Below are positions 46,933 through 56,369 of a DNA stretch of 64,000 nucleotides, piece by piece. A program made the translations under genes and the position numbers. The DNA comes from Artemia franciscana (lineage: Eukaryota > Arthropoda > Branchiopoda > Anostraca > Artemiidae): NCBI RefSeq assembly GCF_032884065.1, contig NC_088875.1:48229235-48293234 (forward strand), read 5' to 3'. The notes beneath the pieces were generated by a model. The model had not been told where the DNA came from and did no database searches. It saw nothing but the letters and a program-made list of their open reading frames with translations. The first letter of the stretch is position 1; the number at the start of each line of letters is the position of its first letter.

Positions 46933-49900
46933 TTACTCCCGCCGTTTACCCGTGCCATTTAACCAAACACTTGGAAAACTATAGGTTCTATCACAATCTT
47001 AGCTCTATGACCTTAGTTCTACTGCTCTAGGAATGGCGCATGGACGGATAATACATAGACATATCTATTAACAAATGAACTAACATCGTTTTTATACAAT
47101 CCTAATAAGGGGGGTTAATGCCAGAATTGCCTCTCACTCAATTCGACTATCTGTTTTGGCTTTTTCTAACATTAGCCATGGCTTGGCGCCCGCAACTTTT
47201 CCATTTTAATTCATAATTCGATTATAACCAAACACTTTAAAATTTTGATTTAACCAAACACTTGGAAAACTACAGGTTCTATGACTATCTGCCTTAGTAC
47301 AACTGCCCTAGGAATGGTGCATGGACGGATAATAGATAGACATATCTATTAACAAATGAACTAACATAGTTCTTATACAACCCTAATAAGGAGGGTTAAT
47401 GCCAGAATTGCCTCTCACTCAATTGGACTATCTGTCTTGGCTTTTTCTACAATTAGTCATGATTTGACGCCCGCAACTATTTGATTTTAATTCAAAATTC
47501 GATTATAATTCAAACATATATATATATATGTTTTTTTTAAATTCAATTTTCGAAATGAACTAAAAAAAGCAGAAAATAATTTTTTTTCTTGAGAATCTAT
47601 AAATATCTATAAGAATCTACGAAGGACGGAAAGCGGCTTGGGCTTTGCCTAATTTGATTGTTCTAACCCGTTTTCCTTAACTCACCGACTTTTTCATTTA
47701 TTCGATTGTAACTTAGATCAATTTAATATCTATGTCATGTAAAATTCAATCCATTTTCGCTTCTTGTTTTCACTTATCTGAACAGATTCTAGAGAAAAAC
47801 GGATTATTTTCTATTTTTCAGTTTATTTTGAAAACAAGTTTATTTTTTTTTCTTTATAATTTTTCTTGCATAGGGTGACTGCTGCAGTTTGACAAGTTAA
47901 TTTCTCAACAACAATGTTCAGAATTAATCGTCTTTGCAATGTTAATACCTCCTAAGGAAAGTATGTTCACATGCAATTTGGGGGGGGGGGGTACTTATCT
48001 ACCTTCAAGGATACCAGGATTACCCTCAAAATTTCAAATAGCGACCCCCTTCCTAAAACATCATGTTTTTGGAATCTGCAAAACAAAAGATGTTCTTCTT
48101 GACAACTTTTTTTTTGCAAGATACTTCAATCGACCTAGTTTTCTTACCATTATTTTTCAAACCTATTCTTGCACTATGAACCCTCACAACCTCCAAAAAT
48201 GTATTCCTTCTTCTAACATTTTAATACAGGATGCTTAAATCATCAGTATAATTTAAGTCTAGGAGAGTTTTCCTTATAAAACTTACTTACTGCTCCATGT
48301 ATTATTGAATTCATTTATTTTAATGACATATCCAAGTCAATTCCAGTTTGTACAGTGAATAAACATTCTATTTCAAAGCGGAAAGAAAAATAGCCTTAGA
48401 AATTGTAGTTACTAATTTGTATAAGACAAAGAAGCAAAAATTCAGAAACTTACTATTTTTTCAAGAACTTTAGTCAATGATGCAGTTTTTCCTGTTCCAG
48501 GTGGTCCTGAGATATACAAACTTCCTGGTTTATTTTTCTTAATTGTCTTCTGAAGAAATTCATTCAACGTAGATACCTCTTTTTCTCGACACTGCAACCT
48601 CTCAGGCATTCCTGAATGCAGTGCTCGACGTGCTAATTTATACGAGTTTACTAGAAAAAGAAAAACGATGAACGTTTCAGAAAGAGATGAATAACAAACC
48701 AAACCAAGATTAAAATATTAGAAATTAGAGTGATGACAGTGATCAAATATGGCTCTGAAGCATGGACGCTCTGAAAAGCGGACGAGGATTTACTAGATGT
48801 TTTCCAGAGAAATTGCCTATGGATTGTCCTGGGTACCCGGCTGACTGACCGTATTTCAAATAGTGGGCTGTAAGAAAAATGTGGTTCAATCCCTTTTCTA
48901 GGCCTATAGTGAATGAAAGGTCGAGATGGCTAGGGCAGGTTCTGCGGATGAAGGATGACAGATTGCCGAAAATTGTCCTTTTCAGCCAACCGTCTAGGGC
49001 TAAACGGAAAGCAGATCGTCCTCGTCTGGGATGGGAGGATGTCATAAAGAAAGGTACGGTCAATATCCGAAATCTAGTTATTAGCTTTTCAATTAGCTTT
49101 GCGAATCAGCTTTTTCAGTCCTATGCAACCTATGATGGTAAAAGTTAAAGTTAGGTTAGTTCATGTTAGTTTAGATTAGGTTAAGTTGGATTAGGTTAGG
49201 TTAAATTGGTTCTAAATATCAGAAATGGGTTAAAAACTTAACTTAAGCTAACCTAAACAAACCTTGTATAGCCAAACCTAACCTAATCGAACCTAATGTG
49301 TCATCATCAAACCTTACATTAAATTGAAAAAAAAATGACTGGCAACGCTGACTAAATCCAAGGAGTAAAAAAGATTTTTCTGACATTCACAAGTGAATGT
49401 CAACATTAACCAATTTGCGGACACTTGTGATAACTTACGGAGGAAGCGGAGGAAGCAAGAAATACAAAATAATTATAATATAACTATTTTTTCTGGGTAT
49501 ATATAAAGATATTATCTTTGAGGCTTAAATAGACCTGCAAGAGATACTAAAGCCACTAATTCCATGGAAAGTTCAGTCTCACAAAAGTGAATTAAACAAT
49601 AAAGACTGTCTATGATAATATCTTTTCAAATTAAAAACTTTGCAACCAGAGCAGAGAAAAAAAAAAGAATAAACAAGAGCTAAGAGCTCATTTGGCACTT
49701 ACGACGAGGTCGGAAGAGCCAGAGCTCATATGGCATGAGCTCTAGCAAAATTCTAAGAATCAATAGACTGATTTAAAAGGAAAAATCAAAGGCTTAATGC
49801 AGGTCAGGATTTAAGATAAGAGCTCTGAGACACGAAGTCCTTCTAAATATCAAATTTCATTAAGATCTGATCATCAGGTCGTAAGTTAAGACTCTCATTT

Positions 49901-52667
49901 TTCTAATTTTTCCTCTCCCTTCAGCCCCCAAGATGGTCGAATTGAGGGAAACGACCTTGTCAAGTCAATTTGTGCAGGTCCCTGACATGCCTACCAGTTT
50001 TCATCGTCCTAGCACGTCCAGAAGCACCAAACTGGCCAAAGCACTGGACACCCCCCCCCCCTAACTCCCCCAAAGAGAGCGGGTACAGGCCATTTATGTC
50101 AATCACGTATCTACGACATTTGCTTATTCTACCTACCAAGTTTCGTCCCGATCTCTCCACTATAAGCGTTTTCCCAGATTTCCAGTTTCCCCCTTGTCAC
50201 CAGATCTGTCCGGGATTTAAAATAAGAGCTCTAAGACATGAGTTCCTTCTAAATATCAAATTTCATTAAGATCCGGTCACCTGTTCTTAAGTTAAAAATA
50301 CCTCAGTTTTTCTAATTTCTCCGAATTAACTCCCCCAAAGAGAGCGAATCCGTTCTAATTATGTCAATCATGTATCTAAGACTTTTTCTTATTTTTTCCA
50401 TCAAGTTTCATCCCCATCTCTCCACTCTAACCGTTTTCCAAGATTTCCGGTATCCAAGATTTATGTTTACCCCCTCAAACCCCCATGTCCCCGGATCCGA
50501 TTCGAATTGACGATGGAACATGTAAGACATAAGATCTTTCTATATATCAAGTTTCATTAAGATCTGATCACCCATTCGTAAGATAAAGATACCTCAATTC
50601 TCACGTTTTCCAAGATTTTCTGTTTCCCCCCTCCAACTGTGCCAATGTCACCGGATCTGGTCGGGATTTAAAATAAGAGCTCTAAAGCACAAGATCCATT
50701 TAAATATCAAATTTCATTAAGATTTGATCACCCATTCGTAAGTTACAAATACCTCATTTTTTCCAATACCCCCCCCTAAACTCCCCCAAAGAGAGCAGAT
50801 CCAGTCCGGTTGTGTCAATAACGTATCTAGGACTTGTGCTTATTTTTCCCACCAGGTTTCATCCCGATCCCTCCACTCTAAGCTCTTTCCAAGATTTTAG
50901 GTTTCCCCCTCCAACTCCCCCATTTGTCACCATATTCGGTCGGGATTTAAAATGAGAGCTCTGAGACACGATATCCTTCTAAATATCAAATTAAATTAAG
51001 ATCCGATTACCCGTTCGTAAGTTAAAAATGCCTCATTTTTTCCAATTTTTCCAAATTAACCATACCTCCACTCCCCCCCCCCCATATAGTCGAATCGGGA
51101 AAACGACCATTTCTAATAAAATCTGGTCTGGTCCCTGATACGCCTGCCAAATTTCATCGTCCTAGCTTATCTAGAAGTGCCCAAAACTAGCAAAACCAGG
51201 ACCAACAGACGGACAGAATTTGTGATTGCTATATGTCACTTGGTAAATACCAAGTGCTTGGTAAACAGGTAAACAGGACATAGACTGCTTTATGATTTTC
51301 TAGATATCATTAGATGGCGTTGCATGTTTTTCTCAGATACCAACTTTAATTCCCATCCTTATTGGTATAAAATTTTCTTTGGGAGGCCCTTAATTCACTT
51401 TTATAAGATGGGAATTCCATGCTCGTTTGATATTTTCTGCTACCTCAGCTCTAGAAAAGCCTTCTGAAACTTGGACCAGTTTGCACACATATGATTATTA
51501 CCAAGCAATACCCCTAAATTTCTGTCTATAGAAAATTCCATATAAAAGGGAAAACCAACCACAACCTTATTAAGGGACAAAACTGAGTTCAAGCAACCTA
51601 TATGTAGCAAACAAGGAAACAAAAACAAAAAGATGGTCTAGAGAGTTAATAATTCACTAAAAGGAATTAGTTGCTCTAAATACACATTCATTAACACAAT
51701 AGTTGTAAATATACCAAGAAATTAATTATAAGTGACAAGTGTAAGTCAACTTGAAAAAGGGTTAGAAAACAAGGTTTTTGGCATGTATTTTCTTACAAAA
51801 ATGCTAACAATTTTTTTAGGGAGCATAGCTCTTAAACTTTTGCATAATCCTTTACATACATGCTTCTTAAGGAAAATGAACTTATCTTTTGGCAGAAATT
51901 GTTCCATGGGAATTAATTTTTTGTTTTTTACTTTTGATTACAAAGAAACTAAATGTCTTGATATTCAAGTAGGACAGGAGGAAACAAACTGAAGCTATTA
52001 ATTTCACTTATTTAGTTTAAGGGTTTTAGGCTGCCCATAAACATTAATACATAGTTTTTGGAGACAGAATGAAGAGAAAGCATTATTTTACCAACAAAAA
52101 TTTCCAGAGGAGAGGTAACAAGTGAAAAATATATGTTTCTTCTCTAACTAAATGAGGGATATTTGTACAATGTACCTATTTGGGCCCCTAAAATACAGCA
52201 GAAGACTTTGATAGAAAAAATTCAGTTCCCAAACTAATTATATGGGTGAGGTAATGAAATTTAACTCACTTAGGATATTACAAAAAAATCTGATTATCTT
52301 GATAGCCAAATATGATGAGATGAGATGAACTGAATCAATCAATAGACCTTATTTGGTTTAAGGGTCTTAAACTTCCTGACCCCTTTTAAGGAAAAACAAA
52401 CTTACCATTTGGTGGAAATAACTGCACTGGAGTTAATTTTTTGGTTGTTACTTTTAATCCAGAGAGCAAAGTTGAAGGACTGGCATTCACATCCTTTTTC
52501 CTCTTCTCAGGTGATGATTCAACATGACCTTCAGTAAAAAGCTTCCTTTTTGGAGAGGAACATATTTTTACTTCACAAGTGCTAATGTTTTCCTTGGCTT
52601 TCACACTCCTGGGGTATGATTTTCTGACAGGAAAAGTAAGTCTCTGTTGAACAGATGCTGAGGCCAT
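28607..52667 (-). CDS. cdc6: CDC6, replication-licensing AAA+ ATPase (8 coding exons, complete)
   Basis: Joined on the minus strand: 52667-52406, 48650-48454, 46037-45871, 42025-41773, 38543-38366, 35344-35118, 31232-31089, 28705-28607. Total 1527 nt, 508 residues, all GT-AG and in frame. CDC6 acts in the nucleus with ORC and CDT1 to load MCM2-7 at origins in G1. Visible: a basic, disordered N-terminus (1-87) with a KEN box at 25-27, CDK sites S38-PKR and S52-PEK, and an RxLF cyclin-docking motif at 41-44; Walker A GPPGTGKT 136-143; Walker B LVILDELD 210-217; sensor 1 near N248; sensor 2 GDARKALD 320-327; a C-terminal winged helix (about 420-508) with VDQSEFWSL and LLESRGFL. The length suits animal CDC6 (human 560). 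ORC1 is excluded by the missing BAH domain and by the closer C-terminal match to CDC6. The start ATG follows an acceptor, implying a 5'UTR intron. Confidence 0.93.
29095..30485. repeat. 1.4-kb dispersed repeat, copy 1 (hairpin head plus body)
   Basis: Starts with a foldback (arms 29105-29215 and 29245-29360, sharing CTTTAGCG.AAAGAGCGGGAC in inverted form), then a decayed second foldback (29461-29670). A body follows (29700-30485) with TGTACACTTCCCAATAA, AAAATGGCTATC, CCCTCTCGCGACATTTTAGG and AAACTTATATATTTAAAAT. The same order occurs at 43280-44560. I recall this family as common in Artemia DNA (not verified). Confidence 0.85.
30541..30710 (-). pseudogene. Partial duplicate of cdc6 exon 7 with intact donor
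   Basis: Copy of 31031-31150. It covers the last 62 bp of exon 7, the donor and about 100 bp of intron. The donor GTAAGT is kept (TCTAAT/GTAAGT versus TCTAAA/GTAAGT), but the T run in the exon is one base longer, shifting the frame. No acceptor is included, so it cannot act as a normal exon. Confidence 0.9.
30545..30640. repeat. GA-rich simple repeat
   Basis: GAGAGAGAGGGAGG-type purine run, expanded relative to the parental sequence at 31035-31080. Confidence 0.85.
31089..31232 (-). CDS. cdc6: cdc6 exon 7: winged helix
   Basis: The acceptor is ctaatttag and the donor is gtaagt after AAA. It encodes [35 protein letters not shown], matching the V-Y-x-x-x-C and VDQSE...LLExRG pattern of animal CDC6. 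A partial copy lies downstream at 30649-30710. Confidence 0.92.
31233..34000. other. cdc6 intron 6, first part
   Basis: AT-rich. Holds the poly-A run at 32261-32321. Two C-rich patches (31440-31490 and 33780-33920) resemble scraps of the dispersed repeats. No other gene recognised. Confidence 0.4.
32261..32321. repeat. Poly-A run, 61 bp
   Basis: Homopolymer of A, either the tail of a decayed retroelement or a slippage-expanded tract. No element was identified next to it. Confidence 0.97.
34005..34975 (+). pseudogene. Decayed mariner (Tc1/mariner) transposase
   Basis: Pieces in several frames follow mariner order: [14 protein letters not shown] near 34012 (N-terminal helix-turn-helix start), [11 protein letters not shown] near 34270, EENLNI then VDEAWIYKY near 34336-34400 (first catalytic D region), [14 protein letters not shown] near 34665 (second D), [15 protein letters not shown] near 34785 (after the third D) and YEEYIDAY near 34940. 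Multiple stops and frameshifts; inactive. It is in the opposite orientation to cdc6, inside its intron 6. Confidence 0.8.
35118..35344 (-). CDS. cdc6: cdc6 exon 6: linker and start of winged helix
   Basis: The acceptor is ttctttag and the donor is gtgaga after AAG. It encodes a Pro/Ser/Lys linker, [16 protein letters not shown], then [14 protein letters not shown], the first winged-helix segment of CDC6. Confidence 0.91.
35345..36160. other. cdc6 intron 5 part, with a single foldback arm
   Basis: 35655-35760 matches one arm of the foldback MITE (TAAGTAAAGAGCAACATTAA and AAAACTT). The rest is unremarkable. Confidence 0.5.
36160..36945 (-). pseudogene. CR1/jockey-like non-LTR retrotransposon, RT 3' end
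   Basis: The minus strand encodes [10 protein letters not shown] near 36930 (the Y/F-ADD catalytic motif with Cys for Tyr), [50 protein letters not shown]. After a frameshift near 36490 it continues [14 protein letters not shown]... to ...[20 protein letters not shown] and a stop at 36212. A short 3'UTR contains CAATAAAGTATTTGTCATT at about 36163-36181. 5'-truncated, as usual for this class. Confidence 0.88.
36946..38365. other. cdc6 intron 5, remaining part
   Basis: AT-rich with palindromic TATAATATAA stretches at 37340-37440, then less AT-rich DNA to 38300. No gene recognised. Confidence 0.4.
38366..38543 (-). CDS. cdc6: cdc6 exon 5: sensor 2
   Basis: The acceptor is atttttcag and the donor is gtaagc. 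It encodes [32 protein letters not shown], the sensor-2 helix with its conserved GDxRKALD. Confidence 0.92.
39290..40790 (+). pseudogene. Non-LTR retrotransposon remnant with RT and C-terminal zinc motif
   Basis: Frames in order: [12 protein letters not shown] near 39350 (RT motif A), [20 protein letters not shown] at 39520-39580 (motif B), [11 protein letters not shown] near 39645 (motif C), then fragments to 40560, ending [14 protein letters not shown] (40571-40612), a CCHH-like zinc finger with H further on. Several stops and frameshifts. It is a different lineage from the RTE-like and CR1-like fragments. Confidence 0.85.
40800..41395. other. cdc6 intron 4 part
   Basis: No gene recognised. 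41090-41130 and 41220-41270 are C/T-rich scraps. Confidence 0.4.
41397..41545 (-). pseudogene. RTE-like retrotransposon C-terminal scrap
   Basis: The minus strand reads [23 protein letters not shown], matching the extreme C-terminus of the RTE-like fragments elsewhere in the window (LNRLGWRRSV-SC-GLRR pattern). Confidence 0.6.
41773..42025 (-). CDS. cdc6: cdc6 exon 4: Walker B and sensor 1
   Basis: The acceptor is tattttag and the donor is gtaagt after GAA. It encodes [10 protein letters not shown] (Walker B, catalytic DE), [30 protein letters not shown] (sensor 1 Asn) and the PYTKQQL segment seen in all CDC6/ORC1 proteins. Confidence 0.93.
42030..43275. other. cdc6 intron 3, first part
   Basis: No recognisable gene. 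43022-43140 keeps an open frame ([23 protein letters not shown]) that I cannot assign. Confidence 0.35.
43280..44565. repeat. 1.3-kb dispersed repeat, copy 2 (hairpin head plus body)
   Basis: Foldback arms 43290-43400 and 43480-43590 (AACTTTAGCGTAAAGAGCGA inverted to TCGCTCTTCACGTTAAAGTT), then a body colinear with 29700-30485: ACACGCTTCCCAATAA, AACTATGTTAAATAAAAT, CCCTCTCCCGATTTTCTAGG, AAACTTATATATTTAAAAT. Confidence 0.85.
44566..45265. other. cdc6 intron 3, AT-rich part
   Basis: Contains a G run at 44859-44870, a TTTTGTATTATA-type low-complexity stretch (44910-44990), and a direct duplication of a 100-bp motif (44640-44730 resembles 45120-45240: CACAAATTCACTAATTTAGG / ...CTCAAGATGGTT versus CTAATTAAGGTAG / ...CTCAGGGTGGTT). 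Confidence 0.5.
45270..45770 (+). pseudogene. RTE-like retrotransposon C-terminal fragment, longest copy
   Basis: Encodes [80 protein letters not shown], ending near RCCDELL. Stops interrupt it (after HRN and RLR). The same family appears at 48697-49062, 27020-27245, 41397-41545 and 12952-13105. Its last base lies about 100 bp from cdc6 exon 3. Confidence 0.88.
45871..46037 (-). CDS. cdc6: cdc6 exon 3: AAA+ core
   Basis: The acceptor is ctattgcag and the donor is gtaagt. It encodes [20 protein letters not shown] through [11 protein letters not shown]. The INCM(A/S)L strand and I-Y-E-E-I match ORC1/CDC6-family cores. Confidence 0.91.
46045..46845. other. cdc6 intron 2, first part
   Basis: T run at 46191-46208. 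At 46749-46800 a tRNA-like element may be present: TAGTGCAGCGG fits an A box and GGTTCATATGT is a weak B box. Otherwise nothing recognised. Confidence 0.35.
46849..46931. repeat. (TA)n microsatellite, 83 bp
   Basis: Uninterrupted TA run in cdc6 intron 2. Confidence 0.98.
46961..47520 (+). repeat. Tandem duplication, 291-bp period, two copies
   Basis: 46961-47228 and 47252-47516 both run from AACCAAACACTTGGAAAACT to AATTCGATTATAA with about 90 percent identity by eye. Non-coding. Confidence 0.93.
47521..48450. other. cdc6 intron 2, remaining part
   Basis: AT-rich, no recognisable gene. G run at 47981-47990. Confidence 0.4.
48454..48650 (-). CDS. cdc6: cdc6 exon 2: Walker A
   Basis: The acceptor is tttttctag and the donor is gtaagt after ATA. 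It encodes [19 protein letters not shown], the typical pre-AAA+ segment ('R-x-x-E' boundary), then [14 protein letters not shown], the P-loop. A retrotransposon fragment begins about 45 bp upstream of the acceptor. Confidence 0.93.
48697..49062 (+). pseudogene. RTE-like retrotransposon C-terminal fragment, second copy
   Basis: Reads [23 protein letters not shown], then [26 protein letters not shown], then in another frame [20 protein letters not shown] and [20 protein letters not shown]. Homologous to 45270-45600 with different stops, so it decayed independently. Antisense to cdc6, 45 bp upstream of the exon 2 acceptor. Confidence 0.87.
49148..49305. repeat. TTAGG-rich inverted repeat
   Basis: Left half contains TTAGGTTAG, GATTAGGTTA and GGATTAGGTTAGGTT; right half contains the complements CTAACCTAAAC and AACCTAACCTAATCGAACC. 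Similar words occur at 484-540 and 2193-2256. Possibly a small hairpin element rather than telomeric insertion. Confidence 0.6.
49306..49715. other. cdc6 intron 1 part
   Basis: AT-rich, no recognisable gene. Confidence 0.4.
49720..51240 (-). repeat. Dispersed repeat with internal sub-repeats, copy B (inverted)
   Basis: Sub-units TTTCATTAAGATC.GATCACC.GTTCGTAAGTTA...ACCTCA recur at about 49857, 50262, 50550, 50720 and 50990, with CTCCCCCAAAGAGAGCGG and TCCACTCTAAGCGTTTTCC between. Complement of the units at 15780-17100. Confidence 0.85.
51881..51990 (-). pseudogene. Decayed partial duplicate of cdc6 exon 1
   Basis: 51881-51990 aligns with 52391-52500, about 70 percent identical by eye, including GTTAATTTTTTGGTTGTTAC versus ATTAATTTTTTGTTTTTTAC. 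Flanks also align (52003-52030 with 52345-52372, TTTAAGGGT). The donor complement CTTAC of exon 1 is CTTAT here, so the donor GT is lost. Confidence 0.65.
52406..52667 (-). CDS. cdc6: cdc6 coding exon 1: regulatory N-terminus
   Basis: ATGGCC at 52667 is preceded by ttttag/G, so an upstream non-coding exon is likely. An in-frame Met at 52730 is the alternative if that acceptor is not used. It encodes the KEN box, CDK sites and RxLF motif and ends after LFPPN plus one base before gtaagt. A decayed copy of its 3' end lies at 51881-51990. Confidence 0.87.
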
Positions 52668-53721
52668 CCTAAAATTAAAATAATGATTGTTTATTCTTCT
52701 GAAGGTCATGGGAATATCAACAGAGCACAAATAACATTCATAATCTGTTGCTTCTTTTTGTTGAGGAGTTGTTCATTGAATGTTATTAATTTAAAAAAAA
52801 AAAATTTCATGAAATAAGTTTTTCAAAGAAAAGAAGAGCTACATTAAATGCCCTTATATAAATACCTTTATATGCCCCCACAGCAAAACTTACAACCCAT
52901 ACCCTGAGGGCAGTGGGGGGGGGGTGTCATCCTTAAAGACATGATTTCCAGACCTTTGAACTATGTTGAAAAAAATGGTTATCTAAAAATTTCGATTGGA
53001 CGTGTTTTGGGAAATGGTGAGCAGGTGAGGGGGGTTAGTTGCCCCTAATCACTTTCAACTAATAAAAAGGGTACCAGACCTTTCAATTTCAAATCAAATG
53101 AGATCCTTCAAAGTTTCTACAACAACTCCTTTTATACTAAGTACCTTGTTCAAAAAAAAAAAATACATTGTACCCACTCTGCTCTTTACTTATGCAGTGC
53201 TACTGTACATATTAGTTTAAATTTTGCATGTGTCTTCATTATATTGTACTCATTCCATATTTTATTATTTAAATTATTTCTTTCTTTCAGGACTTGTTCT
53301 GAAGGCTCCTTGTTGTATAAAGATACAATGTTTGTTTGATTGTTCTACTTCTTCTTCTCTTTCCTCACAGATCTGTTGTTTTCTTTGGTTTTAGAATGGG
53401 CATGATGGACTGAAGTCCCAACCCCTATTCAAAACACTTTGTGTCACCACAACAAGATTTAAATACTAGGAACAGATAAGATATTTGAATAAAGACCAAA
53501 GTGGCTTTTTAGAAGCATCATTATGCATACTAAAAAAGTTAGACTAAATTAAATCAGAGAATACCAGAACATTTGGTGCAGTTAATTATTTCCTGGCACA
53601 TCAACCCACAATAAAAAGGTTATCACTGAGACAGTCTCAAAGAAGAATCTAATATTTCAAAAAAAAAAATAAAAAACTTTAGGTAAGCACAACCTATGGA
53701 ATATACAGTCCCTGCAAAAAC

Positions 53722-53724
<3 letters not shown>

Positions 53725-53773
<49 letters not shown>
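53725..53773. repeat. Poly-A run, 49 bp
   Basis: Nearly pure A with one G at 53762. Confidence 0.95.
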
Positions 53774-54177
53774 TTCAAGGAGAGGTGCTATATTCATTGA
53801 ATATTAGTAACTCTTCCTTATTCTTCAATCTTATCTAAGTTCAATTCAGTCCAAGGCCTTTAGGGGATATGAGGCTTCCCCAAAATACATAGGTTTTCAT
53901 GTGTACCAAGATCTAGGAAGTTCATGTAGGTTCTATGGATCAATTTGGGCATGATCCCCTTCTCTGTATGTATGTTGTTGTTTTTTTAAAACAACGATAT
54001 AATATATGATATAATAATCACTTTTGTCGCAAATAAATTTTACCCCACCCCTATATACATAAATCAAGATAACCTATATGCACATAAGGTGTGTGGGGTA
54101 AATTTTATCTCTGATACAAATGTGAGGTAAGTTTAAACTTGACCCCCGCCCCCTAATGTGCAAATATATATCCTGAA

Positions 54178-54351
<174 letters not shown>

Positions 54352-54905
54352 AGAAGGAGAAAAGGAAGACTGTTTTCCTAAATTAGTGATGATTACTATA
54401 GACCAGCACTTGAATGAGGCCTTAACCCTACTCATCCATACAATCACATAGGTCAAACAGCATAGCCATACACAATCAACCATAAAGAATAATCCATGGA
54501 CAGGCAGTCATGTCGTCAATAAGTATAAGTCATCATTTACCAAACAATAGAAAAAATAATAATATAGACAAATAATTCAGAGGCAACACCCAACACAAGG
54601 GCTCATCAGGAGAATACACTGGCCTATATAGGGTTTCGCCACTTTAAATTCTCTACCCAGCACAGTGATGTGGCTACCACAGAATATCCATGGCATCCCT
54701 GTGTCAGGTATCACCCCCAAAATACATGCCTATGAAAGAAAAAAAAAAAACAGCAAATGTAAAACAACCAAGTAAAACTAAAACAACCTTATCCTGTTAA
54801 TATATCCCTCTTTTTAGCAACAATAGGTAAACTAAATATTATAAATTTTACCAATTCACAAATATTAACACATTGCAAAAAACCTGAATGAACTAAACAA
54901 TTATA

Positions 54906-54907
<2 letters not shown>

Positions 54908-54986
<79 letters not shown>
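54908..54986. repeat. (TA)n microsatellite, 79 bp
   Basis: Uninterrupted TA run followed by the near-palindrome GCCCCCAGGGGC. Confidence 0.98.
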
Positions 54987-54987
<1 letters not shown>

Positions 54988-55639
54988 CCCCCAGGGGCAA
55001 TTGTATTGAACCAGTGGTCCAAGAAAATTAGGAGAGGGCTCATTCCAATAGAAATCTTAAGCAATATTGCAGAAAAAATAGAGAGATGATAAAATGATTC
55101 AAAATTGCTGATAAGTCAATGTAATAATTTAAGTAATTACTGTTATTTATCAGTATTTGTTCTTAAATTGCTCAGGAGATACAAGGGATTTCAGACTTAC
55201 CCCATATGGGGTAAATCCTAACATGGGGGGTTGGCTTACCCTGCATATACAAGTGGCTAGGTTTTGGCAATTCTAGCCTAGATTTTGGTGTAATTGTCAC
55301 CTATTTACAATGTTAACAATACATACTATACATAACTTACAACATGCTAATTGATCAGACAAAGAAGCAAAGAGATTTCACCAACTTGCCCACTGTTACT
55401 CTTGGAATACCTCTAGAATAGCCTATTTAAGTTGAGCAGAGTATGGCAAATTTGCTGAAGGTGATGGAAAAGTGGGGACTGGGGCTTACCAAACAATGGT
55501 TCCTAGACAAAGTGAAAAAAAAAAATCAGTTGGAACAAAATCAGTACTCATTTCACAAAGAATCAACCAGGTAAAGACTGGTGGTTTGGGTTAAATAAAA
55601 GAAACAACATCTCACTTAAGGAACCTGAATAACTTGAAA

Positions 55640-56290
55640 ACCCTGAGGGCTGTGCATTCAGCAGACTCTTTCATCATTTTATGATTTTATGACCTGCTAC
55701 AAAAAAACAACAGAAGAGCTTGACATCTTAGACAAACTAGAATGTTGGTATAACTGGATTAAACTTTGTTTTGTTGCAATCCTGATAGTCTTAGAATTAC
55801 TGGTCCAAAAGGATCACCAGCAAAGCAGCAAACTGGTGGCAATGGGTGTGATAACACACTTGTTCCAATGTGTATCAGTGCATCAGGTCAAGAAACTACC
55901 AATACTGGTAATCTTCTTGGAGAAACACACTTGGAGTTCATGGCTACCAATTAAAGAGCATTCAAATGCATATTTTTCAGCTCCTAAGAAAGGAAGGAAG
56001 ACAGCAGGACTCTTCTTTAAGTGGTTTAAAGATGTTTTCATGCCTCAGGTGAAAGAAAAAGTACTTCCTATTCTTGAAAGCTCTCATTTATTCTTGGCAC
56101 TTGTGCAACTTGCTTCAGAAAATTTTTTTACTATCCTCAAGTTGCATGCCCACACATCCCATGTTCTTTGGAGCTTTCTGGAGCTGGTCCTTCACTCTAC
56201 CATCATTCTAAATTTGCTACATCATCAACCTGTACAAGAAGCACACTGGGCCTTGCAACTGATCAAAGGTTTGCTTTTTCAACTCCCTCT
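55640..56290 (+). pseudogene. Decayed pogo/Tigger-like DDE transposase
   Basis: In one frame 55766-55950 reads CCNPDSLRITGPKGS and NGCDNTLVPMCISASG, the segment after the first catalytic Asp. In the other frame 55896-56250 reads LPILVIFLEKHTWSSWLP, KKGRKTAGLFFKWFKDVF, SHLFLALVQLASENFFTILKL and AHTSHVL, the second-Asp region and the HTSHxLQPLD-type block. A frameshift joins the two, and the Asp of the usual LLxDGH motif is replaced in PILESSH. Non-functional. Confidence 0.82.
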
Positions 56291-56369
56291 GATACTAATT
56301 GAAATTATTTTTTTTAAATTTTTTCAACTAAAAATAAAAATACTTATTTTCCCTGATATCAATTGAAAC

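Noticed and set aside
49970-50269. A 99-codon + strand frame
   Set aside because: It lies wholly inside the inverted sub-repeat block and has an equivalent antisense frame.
51732-51992. An 86-codon + strand frame
   Set aside because: It overlaps the decayed antisense copy of cdc6 exon 1 and has no family match.
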